Below, piece after piece: positions 17,688-25,927 of a stretch of 61,882 nt of DNA. Source of the DNA: Labrenzia sp. DG1229 (GTDB taxonomy: Bacteria; Pseudomonadota; Alphaproteobacteria; Rhizobiales; Stappiaceae); the NCBI RefSeq assembly GCF_000521215.1, contig NZ_KI928916.1, positions 207,217 to 269,098 of the forward strand. The letters are read 5' to 3'. The notes beneath the pieces are model-generated. The model ran no database searches. It saw nothing but the letters and a program-made list of their open reading frames with translations, and had not been told where the DNA came from. Made by a program: the position numbers and the translations under genes. Position 1 is the first letter of the stretch, and the number at the start of each line of letters is the position of its first letter.

Positions 17688-18296
17688 ATGAGCAGACCAA
17701 CTCCCAATGCCCGGGATCGTATCCTGACGGCCGCCAACAAGCTGTTTTATTCAGAAGGAATTCGTGCCGTCAGCCTCGACAACATCGCTGAGAAGGCGGG
17801 CATAACCAAAAAGACCGTCTACTACCACTTCAAGAGCAAGGATGATCTGGTCGAAGCCTATCTGGTGTCGCGCGACCAGCCTAACCTGACGCTTTACAGG
17901 AAGTGGTTTTCCGAAGCTGACGGTGGACTGCCGGACAAGGTCGCCGCGATCTTCCTTCAGATCGCTGTTTCTGCCCGGCATCCCAAATGGAAAGGATGCG
18001 GCTTCCTGCGCACAGCGGCGGAACTTGCCAACATGCCCGGACACCCGGCGATGAAAGTCGGTGCCGCACACAAGAAGAAGTTCGAGATCTGGCTCACGGA
18101 AGAATTTCAAGCCGTCGACCTCGAACAACCGGAGGCCCTTGCACGTCACATCGTCCTGCTTCTGGACGGCGCTTTTTCAACGATCCTTGTGCATCGTGAC
18201 GCGGACTATGCGGAAGCTGCGGGCAATGCCGCCAGCGCGCTGGTTCTGTGTGCCATGCAGAAAGGTCCGGTATCCGGGAAACCTTCTGTCAAATAG
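17688..18296 (+). CDS. TetR/AcrR-family transcriptional repressor
   Basis: The 202-residue protein starts with a TetR HTH domain: ARDRILTAANKLFYSEGIRA, then the recognition helix region AEKAGITKKTVYYHFKSKDD (about residues 8-55). The C-terminal ligand domain is of the AcrR-like type with KGCGFLRTAAELANMPGHPA. This resembles TetR proteins that guard small hydrolase or acyl-CoA genes. The palindrome at 17659-17680 directly upstream, shared with the divergent enoyl-CoA hydratase gene, supports autoregulation. The ligand is unknown. Confidence 0.93.
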   Translation: MSRPTPNARDRILTAANKLFYSEGIRAVSLDNIAEKAGITKKTVYYHFKSKDDLVEAYLVSRDQPNLTLYRKWFSEADGGLPDKVAAIFLQIAVSARHPKWKGCGFLRTAAELANMPGHPAMKVGAAHKKKFEIWLTEEFQAVDLEQPEALARHIVLLLDGAFSTILVHRDADYAEAAGNAASALVLCAMQKGPVSGKPSVK

Positions 18297-18351
18297 AGGG
18301 GATAATGGTGATCGACAGACCAACAGTCCAAGAAGTCCGATCGCCTCACCT

Positions 18352-20187
18352 TCAGTGCTCAATTTTCAATTCGAGGTCGGTAAGACCGGCGAGGCGCCAG
18401 ACCCGATCGTCTTCAATCATGTCGATCCGCGCCCGATAGTTGACATCTCGCAGATGTAGGCGACCCCAGTGCTGGCCGATTGCCTCTGCGGACCATTCAG
18501 CAATTGCCGAAAAACCACGGCCAGCATCAAGCGGGCGGATCTCGGAAATGGTGACTTCGCCAATGTTGCCGGCTCGTGCTGTCGTTCCCCCGTCCAACGC
18601 GATCCGGTTGGCCCGTTCCAGTTCGGTGGAAACGATCGGTGCCAATCCGGGATCAACAAATTTCGAGAGTTCGGTTTCAAGTCGATTGGCGTCGATTTCA
18701 TAAAATGCGGTGCTGGCGTTTACAAAAACCGCCTGGACCGCGTTAGAGGCTTCCATGTTGCCGGGCAGGCTCGCAAAGGGGTTGGGGAGGGTTGCGATCG
18801 CCCACTTGGTCGTGGACGCGGCGCCTGCCACCAGTATGATCGCGGTTGCAACTCCAATTGCTCGCGCCCATCTGCGGGCCTTTATTGCAAAGGCAACCGC
18901 ATTCAAGGCAAAAACCGCGAGCACGATCGTCAGCAGCGGGAGCTTAAGTGCTCTTTCATCCGAGACAGGCACGGCTTCGACGCGCGGGTCCTCAAATCTG
19001 AGCAGGTGGTTCGTCCAGCTGTGCGCAGGTTCGGTTATGCCGACCTCTGAGGGAAAGGGCCCGACCGGGTCGATGGATGTCACGGGGACACGTTCAATTC
19101 TATCGCTGAAGAGCTCCCATATCGTGGTGACTTCTTCCGGCATCCGTTCGACCGGATAGGACAGGGTGACCCCGAGAACGGCCGTGGCGGGATCCAGGTT
19201 CCGGTCATCGTCGATGACCTGAATTCCTGTCAGTGAAAGATCGAGGAAATCGGAACCGACACTTGTGGCCGTGGCAGGAGACCCGTCAATAATGACCGGA
19301 TTTTTCTCGGCAAAGAAGCGGTTGACGGCGTTGAGAATGCCGCGTCGTTTGTCCACGGTGATCGGTGTTTTCCTTGCTACCTTCAAGTCGGTCCAATCCT
19401 CCAGATCCCTAAGCCTGACCACGACCTCGTGCCTGACCTCGCGGGGTTCGACATAGAGGTATGACATGATCGGCCAGCGGTGATGACGTTTCAGGTTGGG
19501 ATTGTCGAAGGCTGAAAACCAGGGGTCTTCCCAATTGAGGTTCAGCTTTACCGGTCCGGTGAGATAGCGGAAATCGATTACGGGAACACTCTCGTGATAA
19601 ACGATGAATCCCATGTCGAGCAAGGCGCGGCCGTTCTCATCCAGAGGAGGGATGAACGTCAGGGTTTTCGGTTTCCGGTCGAAGAAATAGTCAAGTTCCG
19701 CATGGAGAATGCGTTTGTCGTCCGGCGGCTCGGGCGCGCTTTGCCGTGTGAGTGGATGAACGATGCCACTGACTGGCGAGGAACGGTCTTTGCGAAGCCT
19801 CGGTTCGGAAAAGCGCAGTTGGGCAGTCAGGTTGGTCGTGCCATCGACGATAACCTGAAATTTCTCCTGGCTGAAGCGTTCCATCCTTTCGTCCATCGGC
19901 AGCGGTTCAACGCCTTTTTCGCGCAGCGCATCATCGGAAAGCAGTTCTTCCATGCTTTCAAGATCGTCGACAAACAATTGCAGGACGACGTGAACCCGGT
20001 CTTCCCGAACGATGATCTCGGCAATATTTGGCGATGTTTCGGCACCGGTGAGATTAATCCAGTCGGCTGAAGCCCGGCTGATGCCGAATGCCGATATCAG
20101 GACTGTCAGCAGTAGTAAGACACTATAGGCAGCCAGGGAAGACAGCAGTGTATCAGGTTCGGACGTCGGCGAGGATTTGAAAGTCAT
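18352..20187 (-). CDS. Uncharacterised inner-membrane protein with two periplasmic domains, 611 aa
   Basis: I do not recognise a named family. An N-terminal hydrophobic segment (about residues 15-38, ending before a possible cleavage site near SRASA) would export about 400 residues of beta-rich sequence. Two closely spaced membrane helices follow at about residues 425-470 (LTIVLAVFALNAVAFAI and GVATAIILVAGAAS). A final roughly 140-residue domain follows, with TRAGNIGEVTISEIRPLDAG-type beta strands. The acidic helical stretch LESMEELLSDDALREKG near residue 75 is also notable. The topology suggests an envelope-bound assembly or sensor component. It stands alone: convergent with TetR on one side, with a 570-bp spacer on the other. 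Confidence 0.8.
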   Translation of the reverse strand: MTFKSSPTSEPDTLLSSLAAYSVLLLLTVLISAFGISRASADWINLTGAETSPNIAEIIVREDRVHVVLQLFVDDLESMEELLSDDALREKGVEPLPMDERMERFSQEKFQVIVDGTTNLTAQLRFSEPRLRKDRSSPVSGIVHPLTRQSAPEPPDDKRILHAELDYFFDRKPKTLTFIPPLDENGRALLDMGFIVYHESVPVIDFRYLTGPVKLNLNWEDPWFSAFDNPNLKRHHRWPIMSYLYVEPREVRHEVVVRLRDLEDWTDLKVARKTPITVDKRRGILNAVNRFFAEKNPVIIDGSPATATSVGSDFLDLSLTGIQVIDDDRNLDPATAVLGVTLSYPVERMPEEVTTIWELFSDRIERVPVTSIDPVGPFPSEVGITEPAHSWTNHLLRFEDPRVEAVPVSDERALKLPLLTIVLAVFALNAVAFAIKARRWARAIGVATAIILVAGAASTTKWAIATLPNPFASLPGNMEASNAVQAVFVNASTAFYEIDANRLETELSKFVDPGLAPIVSTELERANRIALDGGTTARAGNIGEVTISEIRPLDAGRGFSAIAEWSAEAIGQHWGRLHLRDVNYRARIDMIEDDRVWRLAGLTDLELKIEH

Positions 20188-20759
20188 ATGGTCGACCCGG
20201 TCACGTTGGGACCGCCAACAGATGTCGGCAAAGGGTGCAAGTGCGTTTCCATTATCGCGACATTCGCTCTAAAATGAATTTTATTATAAATCAATAACAT
20301 AAGCACACTTCCTCACCAGTATTGCCGTTTTCTCCCACGCCCGTCTGGCTGTAATGCCAGTCGGGACCGGGCGTGATGGTCGTTTGCCACACTTAACCCG
20401 GTCTGACGTTCGCTCACGCGTTGATCCCGTCCCGGCGTCACGCCAGAAATACAGCGTGCAACGGTTACAGGACCCCTGAAATGCTTGCTTCCGTCCGCCC
20501 TAGTATTGAACGGTAGTGGAATTTCAGGTGCGGCGTCAATTTCCCGATGTATCTATTCGTAGTGCACCTCGGTCGAATGTCGGGTCTTGAACGTGCCGTG
20601 GACGACGACGAGGGCCGTGAATTTTCTTCGCGTCGCGATGGAACATCTTGTCGCGGCGGTTAACCGGCAGGCTCCGCCGGTCTGGACTTTCGCTACCACT
20701 GGCTGACGAAGTATCGTGCGCTATATCCGATGCGGTCGGTGTATTTCGGGAGCAGCTTG
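20188..20759. other. Intergenic region with a long inverted repeat
   Basis: No gene is convincing in these 570 bp. A strong hairpin lies at 20336-20375: CACGCCCG pairs with CGGGCGTG, and an inner TGGC/GCCA stem closes a short loop. There is no T run, so it looks more like an extragenic palindrome than a terminator. The first 130 bp hold an AT-rich patch that may be the promoter of the membrane protein gene on the minus strand. Confidence 0.5.
20336..20375. repeat. Extragenic palindrome/hairpin
   Basis: Outer arms CACGCCCG (20336-20343) and CGGGCGTG (20368-20375) are exact inverted copies. Inside them TCTGGC and GCCAGT partly pair. No partner copy was noticed elsewhere in the window. Confidence 0.6.
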
Positions 20760-21449
20760 ATGACTGAACATGTTTTGATCGTCGGTGCCGGTGCAGGCTT
20801 GAGCGCATCGCTTGCCCGTATCTATTCATCAGCCGGTTACTCCGTTGCTCTGGCTGCCCGAAAGCCAGACAAACTGGCAACGTTGTGTGAAGAAACCGGT
20901 GCGCGCGCGCATGCATGCGATGCGACGGACAAAGACAGCGTCAAAGCTCTTTTCGAAATGCTTGACACGGAAGGCGCGACGCCGGATGTCGTCATTTACA
21001 ATGCGAGCGGACGGACAAGAGGACCGATTGCAGAGCTGGACCCCGATCAGGTGCGCGCAGCACTGGATGTGACTGCGCTGGGGGCGTTTTTTGTCGCACA
21101 AGAGGCCGCCAAACGCATGGTGCCGCGAGAAATGGGAACTCTGCTCTTCACCGGGGCTTCCGCCGGCATCAAGGGTTTTCCGCAATCGGCTCCGTTTGCG
21201 ATGGGCAAGTTTGCCTTGCGAGGCCTATGCCAGTCGCTCGCTCGTGAGCTTCATCCGAAAAACATCCACGTTGTTCATTTCGTCATTGACGGTGCCATTC
21301 ATCGTGCGGACAGGGGCGCACCGTACAGCGATCCGGAAAAGACCCTGCATCCTGATGAAATCGCCCGCGCCTACCTTGAAATGACCCGGCAGCACCGAAG
21401 CATCTGGACAAACGAAATCGAATTGCGCCCGCATGTCGAGCAGTTCTAG
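20760..21449 (+). CDS. Short-chain dehydrogenase/reductase
   Basis: A Rossmann-fold oxidoreductase of about 230 aa. The nucleotide-binding loop reads VGAGAGLSASLARIYSSAGY, a variant G-A-G-x-G-x-x-x-x-x-A, and the NNAG-equivalent segment is VIYNASGRTRG. The usual catalytic Tyr-x-x-x-Lys position is FAMGKFALRG, so the tyrosine is replaced by phenylalanine. That makes it an atypical, possibly non-reducing SDR. Ser in LLFTGASAGIKG is retained. The start at 20760 follows GGGAG by seven bases. No operon partner is visible. The substrate is unknown; an SDR of this F-x-x-x-K type may be regulatory or use a different acid. Confidence 0.88.
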   Translation: MTEHVLIVGAGAGLSASLARIYSSAGYSVALAARKPDKLATLCEETGARAHACDATDKDSVKALFEMLDTEGATPDVVIYNASGRTRGPIAELDPDQVRAALDVTALGAFFVAQEAAKRMVPREMGTLLFTGASAGIKGFPQSAPFAMGKFALRGLCQSLARELHPKNIHVVHFVIDGAIHRADRGAPYSDPEKTLHPDEIARAYLEMTRQHRSIWTNEIELRPHVEQF

Positions 21450-21593
21450 CTGCGCGCGCTGCATTCGTCGTCAATTTTTTGGTCAACGGATCCCCGGTTG
21501 AGCCTGTTCAGCATCGCGTGGGTTTAATGCGCCTGGCGATGCGGTACTCGATTTGGTGTTGCTAGTGAAAGAATCGAATTCGGAAAAATCCAG

Positions 21594-21920
21594 CTAGCAT
21601 CCGCCGTCTGCCACACAGCAGGCCCTTACCGTTGCGTTATTCTTGCAGCAATCCTCCAGGACATAGCGCATCAGGGCGCCGATCACCTCGAAGTCAAGAC
21701 GGTAGGTGATCTGGCGCGCCAGTCTGCTGGAGGCAACCAGACCCGCTTCAGACATATTGGACAGGTGAAAAGAGGTTCTTGACGGCGTTGCACCGACTGC
21801 TGCTGCAATTTCCCCTGCAGAAAGCCCATTGCTGCCGGCCTCCACAAGGAGCTTGAGAATGCGGAGACGCGTTGCACTCGAGATCGAGGCAAACGCGGCC
21901 AGGGCATCGGTTTCATTCAT
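21594..21920 (-). CDS. ArsR-family repressor with Cys-rich C-terminus
   Basis: A 108-residue winged-helix repressor. The HTH is AGEIAAAVGATPSRTSFHLS with the following wing LVASSRLARQITYRL. Cysteine clusters at the C-terminus (DCC near residue 92, then RACC and a terminal GGC) are like those ArsR members that sense arsenite or other thiophilic metals through C-terminal cysteines. Two identical palindromes, 21921-21940 and 21966-21985, sit immediately upstream between this gene and the divergent DUF6428 gene, so both genes are very probably its targets. Metal identity cannot be read from sequence. No arsenate reductase or ArsB gene is adjacent. Confidence 0.93.
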   Translation of the reverse strand: MNETDALAAFASISSATRLRILKLLVEAGSNGLSAGEIAAAVGATPSRTSFHLSNMSEAGLVASSRLARQITYRLDFEVIGALMRYVLEDCCKNNATVRACCVADGGC

Positions 21921-21940
21921 ATTTCAAACTTTCTTGAAAT
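21921..21940. promoter_or_regulatory. ArsR operator copy 1
   Basis: ATTTCAA - six bases - TTGAAAT, a perfect 7-bp inverted repeat that begins immediately next to the arsR start codon. The same arms and spacing recur 45 bp away. Confidence 0.8.
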
Positions 21941-21965
21941 GAGAAATGATTTGTGCTTGAAGTGT

Positions 21966-21985
21966 ATTTCAAGAAAAATTGAAAT
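21966..21985. promoter_or_regulatory. ArsR operator copy 2
   Basis: ATTTCAA - six bases - TTGAAAT, the same arms and spacer length as copy 1. It lies just before the Shine-Dalgarno of the DUF6428 gene, so ArsR bound here would block that divergent gene. Confidence 0.8.
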
Positions 21986-21999
21986 GAAAGGCTGCCATC

Positions 22000-22479
22000 A
22001 TGACACCCCAAATGCTTCTTGAAACGTTGCAGACACTGCCTGCCGATTTGCCTCTCGTGTTCCAGACTGCTGAAGGTGACGTCGGTGACGGCTACCATGT
22101 TACCGAGTTCAAACTCGCCCAGATCAACAGCATTGACTGCGGCGGACGGCTGGCATCCTGGAGGGAAGCCGCGTTGCAACTTCTCGACGGTCATGGTGGT
22201 GGTCACATGAGTGTCGGCAAATTCTCCACGATTCTCGGTCAGAGTATCACCAGGGTGAGCGGCCTTGGTGAAAGTCCGCTGCATGTGGAGTTTGCCCATG
22301 AGAACCGGGGAATGCGGATCTATGAAATCTCAAGGCCCCGGTTGCATGAAGGCCAGGTCGGTGTCGATCTGAATGAAATCCGCGCGCATTGCAAACCGGC
22401 ATTGGAACATGCTGCGACTGCCGAAACGGCTGGCTGTTGCGGTTCTGCTTCTGCCTCTGCCTCGTCTTGTTGCGCCTGA
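22000..22479 (+). CDS. DUF6428-like protein of an ArsR-controlled locus
   Basis: A 159-residue soluble protein with no catalytic motif that I recognise. The middle contains TEFKLAQINSIDCGGRLASW and LLDGHGGGHMSVGKFSTILG, features I associate with the small DUF6428 family found beside arsenic-resistance regulators. The C-terminus ends in two paired-cysteine clusters (GCCGS and SSCCA), suited to binding a soft metal. It faces the ArsR gene with two shared operators between them, so it is likely induced by the same metal or metalloid. The family assignment is from memory and moderate; the metal link is inference. Confidence 0.78.
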   Translation: MTPQMLLETLQTLPADLPLVFQTAEGDVGDGYHVTEFKLAQINSIDCGGRLASWREAALQLLDGHGGGHMSVGKFSTILGQSITRVSGLGESPLHVEFAHENRGMRIYEISRPRLHEGQVGVDLNEIRAHCKPALEHAATAETAGCCGSASASASSCCA

Positions 22480-22488
22480 GGGCGGCAT

Positions 22489-23400
22489 TCATCTGCTTTC
22501 CCAGGCAGGCGCCTTGCCGATCCTTTCCAAAAGGAAATCGATGAAGACCCTGACTTTTGCCGTCAGGACGTTCGATTTCGGGTAAACGAGCCAAAGAACG
22601 GACTGATCATCCACCTCGAACTCGGGGAGCACCCTTACCAGTGTTCCCTTCTCGAGTTCGGCATATGTGTTCCACAGGGAATTCATCGATATGCCGGCAC
22701 CGGCAAGCGTTGCGAGTTTCAGCGAGAGGCCGTCGTCAATGACCACGCGGCTGCCTGCCGCACGCGGGTCGAAATGCGATGACGTTGTTGCGCCGGGCCC
22801 GGTCAGTCGACGTGCCGACAGATCCTGAAACGCAATGAGTTGATGGTCGATCAGGTCGGCCGGGGCTTTCGGGTGTCCAAACCGCGAAAGGTAGTCCGGC
22901 GAAGCGCACAGGATACGGATGTCGTCGGCCAGCTTGCGGAATTTCAGGCTGCTGTCTTCGAGGGCAGAGTTGCGGAGTGCCAGGTCGAAACTGCCTTCAA
23001 TCAGGTCAAATCGTGTGTCGGAGAGTTTCAGGTCCAGCTTGACTTCCGGATATCTCGCCAGGAATTCCGGCAGTAGAGGCACGATGTAAAGCTGCGCGAA
23101 ACTGCTCGAAGCGGCAAACCGGAGAAGACCGCTGACTTGCGGGCTGGAAAGACCGAGAGCGGCACGGGCCGCATCTTCCTGCGCGATGATTTCCCGGGCA
23201 AAGGGCAAAAACTCCTCACCTTCGACGGAAAGTGCCACCTTGCGGGTGGAGCGATGCATCAGGTCCGAACCCAGACTTTGTTCCAGTTTCGCCAAACGGT
23301 TGCTGGCGACTGCAGGAGGCATGCCGAGTTCGCGCCCGGCCGCACTGATGTTCAGTTTTTCGGCTGCCAGAACGAAAAGCCGCAAGCTATTGGTGTCCAT
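22489..23400 (-). CDS. LysR-family transcriptional regulator
   Basis: A full-length 303-residue LysR protein. The N-terminal winged HTH reads LNISAAGRELGMPPAVASNR and LAKLEQSLGSDLMHRSTRKV. The C-terminal effector domain is periplasmic-binding-like, with DLALRNSALEDSSLKFRKLA. It belongs to the large CrgA/DsdC-like group near LTTRs that guard oxidoreductases. It is divergent from the DUF1330-luciferase-SDR operon with 127 bp between the starts, the usual arrangement for an LTTR and its target, so it probably activates that operon in response to a small organic or electrophilic inducer. Confidence 0.93.
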   Translation of the reverse strand: MDTNSLRLFVLAAEKLNISAAGRELGMPPAVASNRLAKLEQSLGSDLMHRSTRKVALSVEGEEFLPFAREIIAQEDAARAALGLSSPQVSGLLRFAASSSFAQLYIVPLLPEFLARYPEVKLDLKLSDTRFDLIEGSFDLALRNSALEDSSLKFRKLADDIRILCASPDYLSRFGHPKAPADLIDHQLIAFQDLSARRLTGPGATTSSHFDPRAAGSRVVIDDGLSLKLATLAGAGISMNSLWNTYAELEKGTLVRVLPEFEVDDQSVLWLVYPKSNVLTAKVRVFIDFLLERIGKAPAWESR

Positions 23401-23527
23401 CTGTTTATATCCAAAACCCGAATTATGAACTCATTTATTGACTATTTATATTGAAAATCAAGATCCCTATCTTCCAGGTCGACGCTGTGAAGTCCGCAGC
23501 ACACCCCGAATCGAAGGACCACGTGAA
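23401..23527. promoter_or_regulatory. Divergent LysR/oxidoreductase operon control region
   Basis: An AT-rich 127-bp spacer between divergent starts, with clustered A/T patches around 23405-23460 that suit LTTR sites (T-N11-A). I cannot define an exact operator by eye. Confidence 0.4.
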
Positions 23528-23830
23528 ATGGCATACTTGTCCGTGCTTGCCGTCACTCCGACCAGCGAAGACTGGATCCCGGACTACATCGGACCTGCGA
23601 ACAGGCTGGTTGCGCAATATGGCGGCAAGTATCTCGCCCGCACTTCCTCTCATCAACAGCTTGAAGGCCCCAAAGATGATGCCGCGCTGCGCATCGTGAT
23701 CGAATGGCCCTCGAAGGAAGCGGCGGTCCGTTTCATGAATGATCCCGATTACGTGCCGCATCTGAAGGCGCGGACGGAAGGGTCCCGCAGCTTCCATTTC
23801 CTCATCGAAGGAAAGGATGACCTGGCCTGA
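23528..23830 (+). CDS. DUF1330-family protein
   Basis: About 100 residues with the DUF1330 dimeric alpha/beta-barrel pattern: MAYLSVLAVTPTSEDW, then YIGPANRLVAQYGGKYLART and IVIEWPSKEAAVRFMNDPDY. The family resembles small ferredoxin-like monooxygenase or isomerase folds, with no settled activity. The start at 23528 (MAYL) is chosen over an upstream non-ATG start because family members begin here. First gene of a LysR-divergent operon; the luciferase-like and SDR genes follow. Confidence 0.88.
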   Translation: MAYLSVLAVTPTSEDWIPDYIGPANRLVAQYGGKYLARTSSHQQLEGPKDDAALRIVIEWPSKEAAVRFMNDPDYVPHLKARTEGSRSFHFLIEGKDDLA

Positions 23831-23948
23831 GTGTCCGGCTTCGAACGTGCAACCATCCCGCAAGCGCGCATAACGGTTTTGTTGATGATACCGTCGTTCA
23901 CGATGCGCCTGTTCCATGAACTGGAGCATTGGCACAAGGGAAATGAAA

Positions 23949-24917
23949 ATGCTTGATCGTCTCGCTACATCCGGTTTTGAGCAGATCAACCGGGGCTACA
24001 ATTCCGTTTTCAAACCCGGCAAACTTTCGCTCGGGCTGGTCGTGCCTCTGGAGAATTATGGCATGAGCGCTGTCCCGCAGATGCAGCAGCACCTGGAACG
24101 GGTGCAACTTGCGGAAAAGCTTGGCTTTTCATCCATCTGGCTGCGCGACGTGCCGTTCAATGTGCCCACTTTCGGCGATGCGGGACAGGTGTTCGACCCG
24201 TTTGTTTATCTCGGGTATCTGGCGGCCGGAACAAAAGACATTGCACTCGGCGTTGCCAGCATTGTCCTGCCGCTCCGCCACCCGGCGCATGTGGCAAAGG
24301 CGGCGGCAAGCGCCGATGTCCTGTCCGGAGGGCGCCTGCTCCTCGGGGTGGCCTCCGGCGACCGGCCGGAAGAATATCCTGCACTGAACATGTCTTTCGA
24401 AGACCGGGGCGTTCGGTTTCGGGAACATCTGGACTACATCCGCCAAATGGCCCGATTTCAGCCGGAATTTCACAACACGGGTGGAGCGCCGGGCGGCGGC
24501 ATGGACATGTTGCCCAAACCGGATGCCGGCAAGCTACCGGTTCTGATTACAGGCGGCAGTCAACAGGACCCGGTCTGGGTTGCCGAAAACGGTGACGGCT
24601 GGATGACTTACCCACGCAATATTCCCATCCAGGAACGCGTTGTCAGGGATTACAGGACCAGGGTTCGAAATGCCGGTGGCTTCGACAAACCGGTCATGCA
24701 GCCTCTCTATCTTGATCTGGCCGAGGCTGCGGATGCGGCTCCGGAACCGATCCATCTCGGGTTCCGGATGGGTCGCGACGCCCTTCGCGGCTACCTGAAA
24801 ACGCTCGAAGCCATTGGTGTGAACCACGTCGCACTGAACCTGAGGTTCAACAACGCCGATATCGAAACAACGCTGAAACGGCTGGCCGAGGAGCTTTTGC
24901 CGGACTTTTCAGGATAG
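23949..24917 (+). CDS. Luciferase-like (LLM class) flavin-dependent oxidoreductase
   Basis: A TIM-barrel enzyme that uses reduced FMN (or F420 in some relatives). Signatures are LSLGLVVPLENYG at the start and AEKLGFSSIWLRDVPFNVPT. The cofactor-binding segment is LGVASIVLPLRHPAHVAKAA followed by ADVLSGGRLLLGVASGDRPE. The C-terminal region VLITGGSQQDPVWVAENGDG is typical of LLM subfamily oxidoreductases. The ATG at 23949 is favoured over the one at 23943 because the AAGGG box has better spacing. Located between DUF1330 and SDR genes, it probably works with them on oxidation of an unknown organic compound under LysR control. Confidence 0.92.
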   Translation: MLDRLATSGFEQINRGYNSVFKPGKLSLGLVVPLENYGMSAVPQMQQHLERVQLAEKLGFSSIWLRDVPFNVPTFGDAGQVFDPFVYLGYLAAGTKDIALGVASIVLPLRHPAHVAKAAASADVLSGGRLLLGVASGDRPEEYPALNMSFEDRGVRFREHLDYIRQMARFQPEFHNTGGAPGGGMDMLPKPDAGKLPVLITGGSQQDPVWVAENGDGWMTYPRNIPIQERVVRDYRTRVRNAGGFDKPVMQPLYLDLAEAADAAPEPIHLGFRMGRDALRGYLKTLEAIGVNHVALNLRFNNADIETTLKRLAEELLPDFSG

Positions 24918-24929
24918 GGAGTTCAAAAG

Positions 24930-25739
24930 ATGAGCAAGATAATTCTGGTGACCGGTTCGACCGACGGGATCGGTCTGGAAACGGTCAAGGCCCTTCGTGC
25001 AAAGGGACATACGATCCTGCTGCATGGCCGCAATTCATCAAAAATCGATGCAGCCAGGCAAGCGCTTCTCGCGATTGACGCCGATGGTGAGGTGGAATGC
25101 TATCAGGCAGATTTTTCGCGGCCAGGTGATGTTGCGAGACTTGCCGGGGAGATCAGGGCGACACATTCAAAACTAGATGTTCTGATCAACAATGCGGGTG
25201 TGCTCCGATCCGGAAACGATCTGACGGATGAGGGACTGGATGTCCGGTTTGTGGTCAATTTGCTGGCTCCCCAGATTTTGACAGAGGGTCTCCGTCCACT
25301 GATGAACGCGTCCGGCAGGGTCGTGAATCTGTCCTCAGCGGCACAGGCGCCGGTCAATCTTGATGCCCTCAAGGGAAAGGTCCGCCTTTCTGCGATGGAT
25401 GCCTATGCCCAGAGCAAGCTGGCATTGACGATGTGGTCGCGGCATCTTGCCGAGCATCTCGGTGCGGAAGGACCTGTTGTCGTTGCGGTCAATCCCGGCT
25501 CGCTGCTTGCCAGCAAGATGGTCAAGGAAGGCTTCGGTGTTGCCGGGAATGATCTTTCCATTGGCGTCGATATTTTGCTGCGCGCAGCGCTCTCCGAAGA
25601 GTTTTCAAATGCTTCCGGCAGATACTTCGACAATGACAGCGGCCGATTTTCCAATCCGCATGCGGACGGGTTGGACGAGGCCAAGGTCGCTGCGCTCATG
25701 CAGGTGATGAACAAGCTGTCGAAGGACTATCGTTCTTAG
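24930..25739 (+). CDS. Short-chain dehydrogenase/reductase
   Basis: A classical SDR of 269 aa. The NAD(P) loop is VTGSTDGIGLETVKALRAKG and NNAG is in VLINNAGVLRSG. Catalytic Ser is in VVNLSSAAQAPVN, and Tyr-x-x-x-Lys is present as DAYAQSKLALTMW. All catalytic residues are kept, so it should be an active reductase or dehydrogenase, perhaps retinol-dehydrogenase-like given the long insertion between Ser and Tyr. It is 12 bp after the luciferase-like gene and co-transcribed with it. The substrate is unknown. Confidence 0.94.
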   Translation: MSKIILVTGSTDGIGLETVKALRAKGHTILLHGRNSSKIDAARQALLAIDADGEVECYQADFSRPGDVARLAGEIRATHSKLDVLINNAGVLRSGNDLTDEGLDVRFVVNLLAPQILTEGLRPLMNASGRVVNLSSAAQAPVNLDALKGKVRLSAMDAYAQSKLALTMWSRHLAEHLGAEGPVVVAVNPGSLLASKMVKEGFGVAGNDLSIGVDILLRAALSEEFSNASGRYFDNDSGRFSNPHADGLDEAKVAALMQVMNKLSKDYRS

Positions 25740-25927
25740 CAATTTGTGACATCGCGTCTCACGTCCAGCCGGGATTGAAACAATGCCTTTGCACGCAGTC
25801 CATGCAGTTTGTACTGCACGCGGTGTGGTCATCATCCGGAGGGGCTGCTGTTGGTTTCAGATAGCAGACGAAGGCATCCATAACATTGACAAGAAGTTCC
25901 GAAGCGGGAGAGACACAGAAACTCCGC
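25740..25927. other. Short spacer between converging genes
   Basis: About 190 bp with no gene and no clear terminator with a T tract. A small stem TGCAG/CTGCA is at about 25803-25818. Confidence 0.4.
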
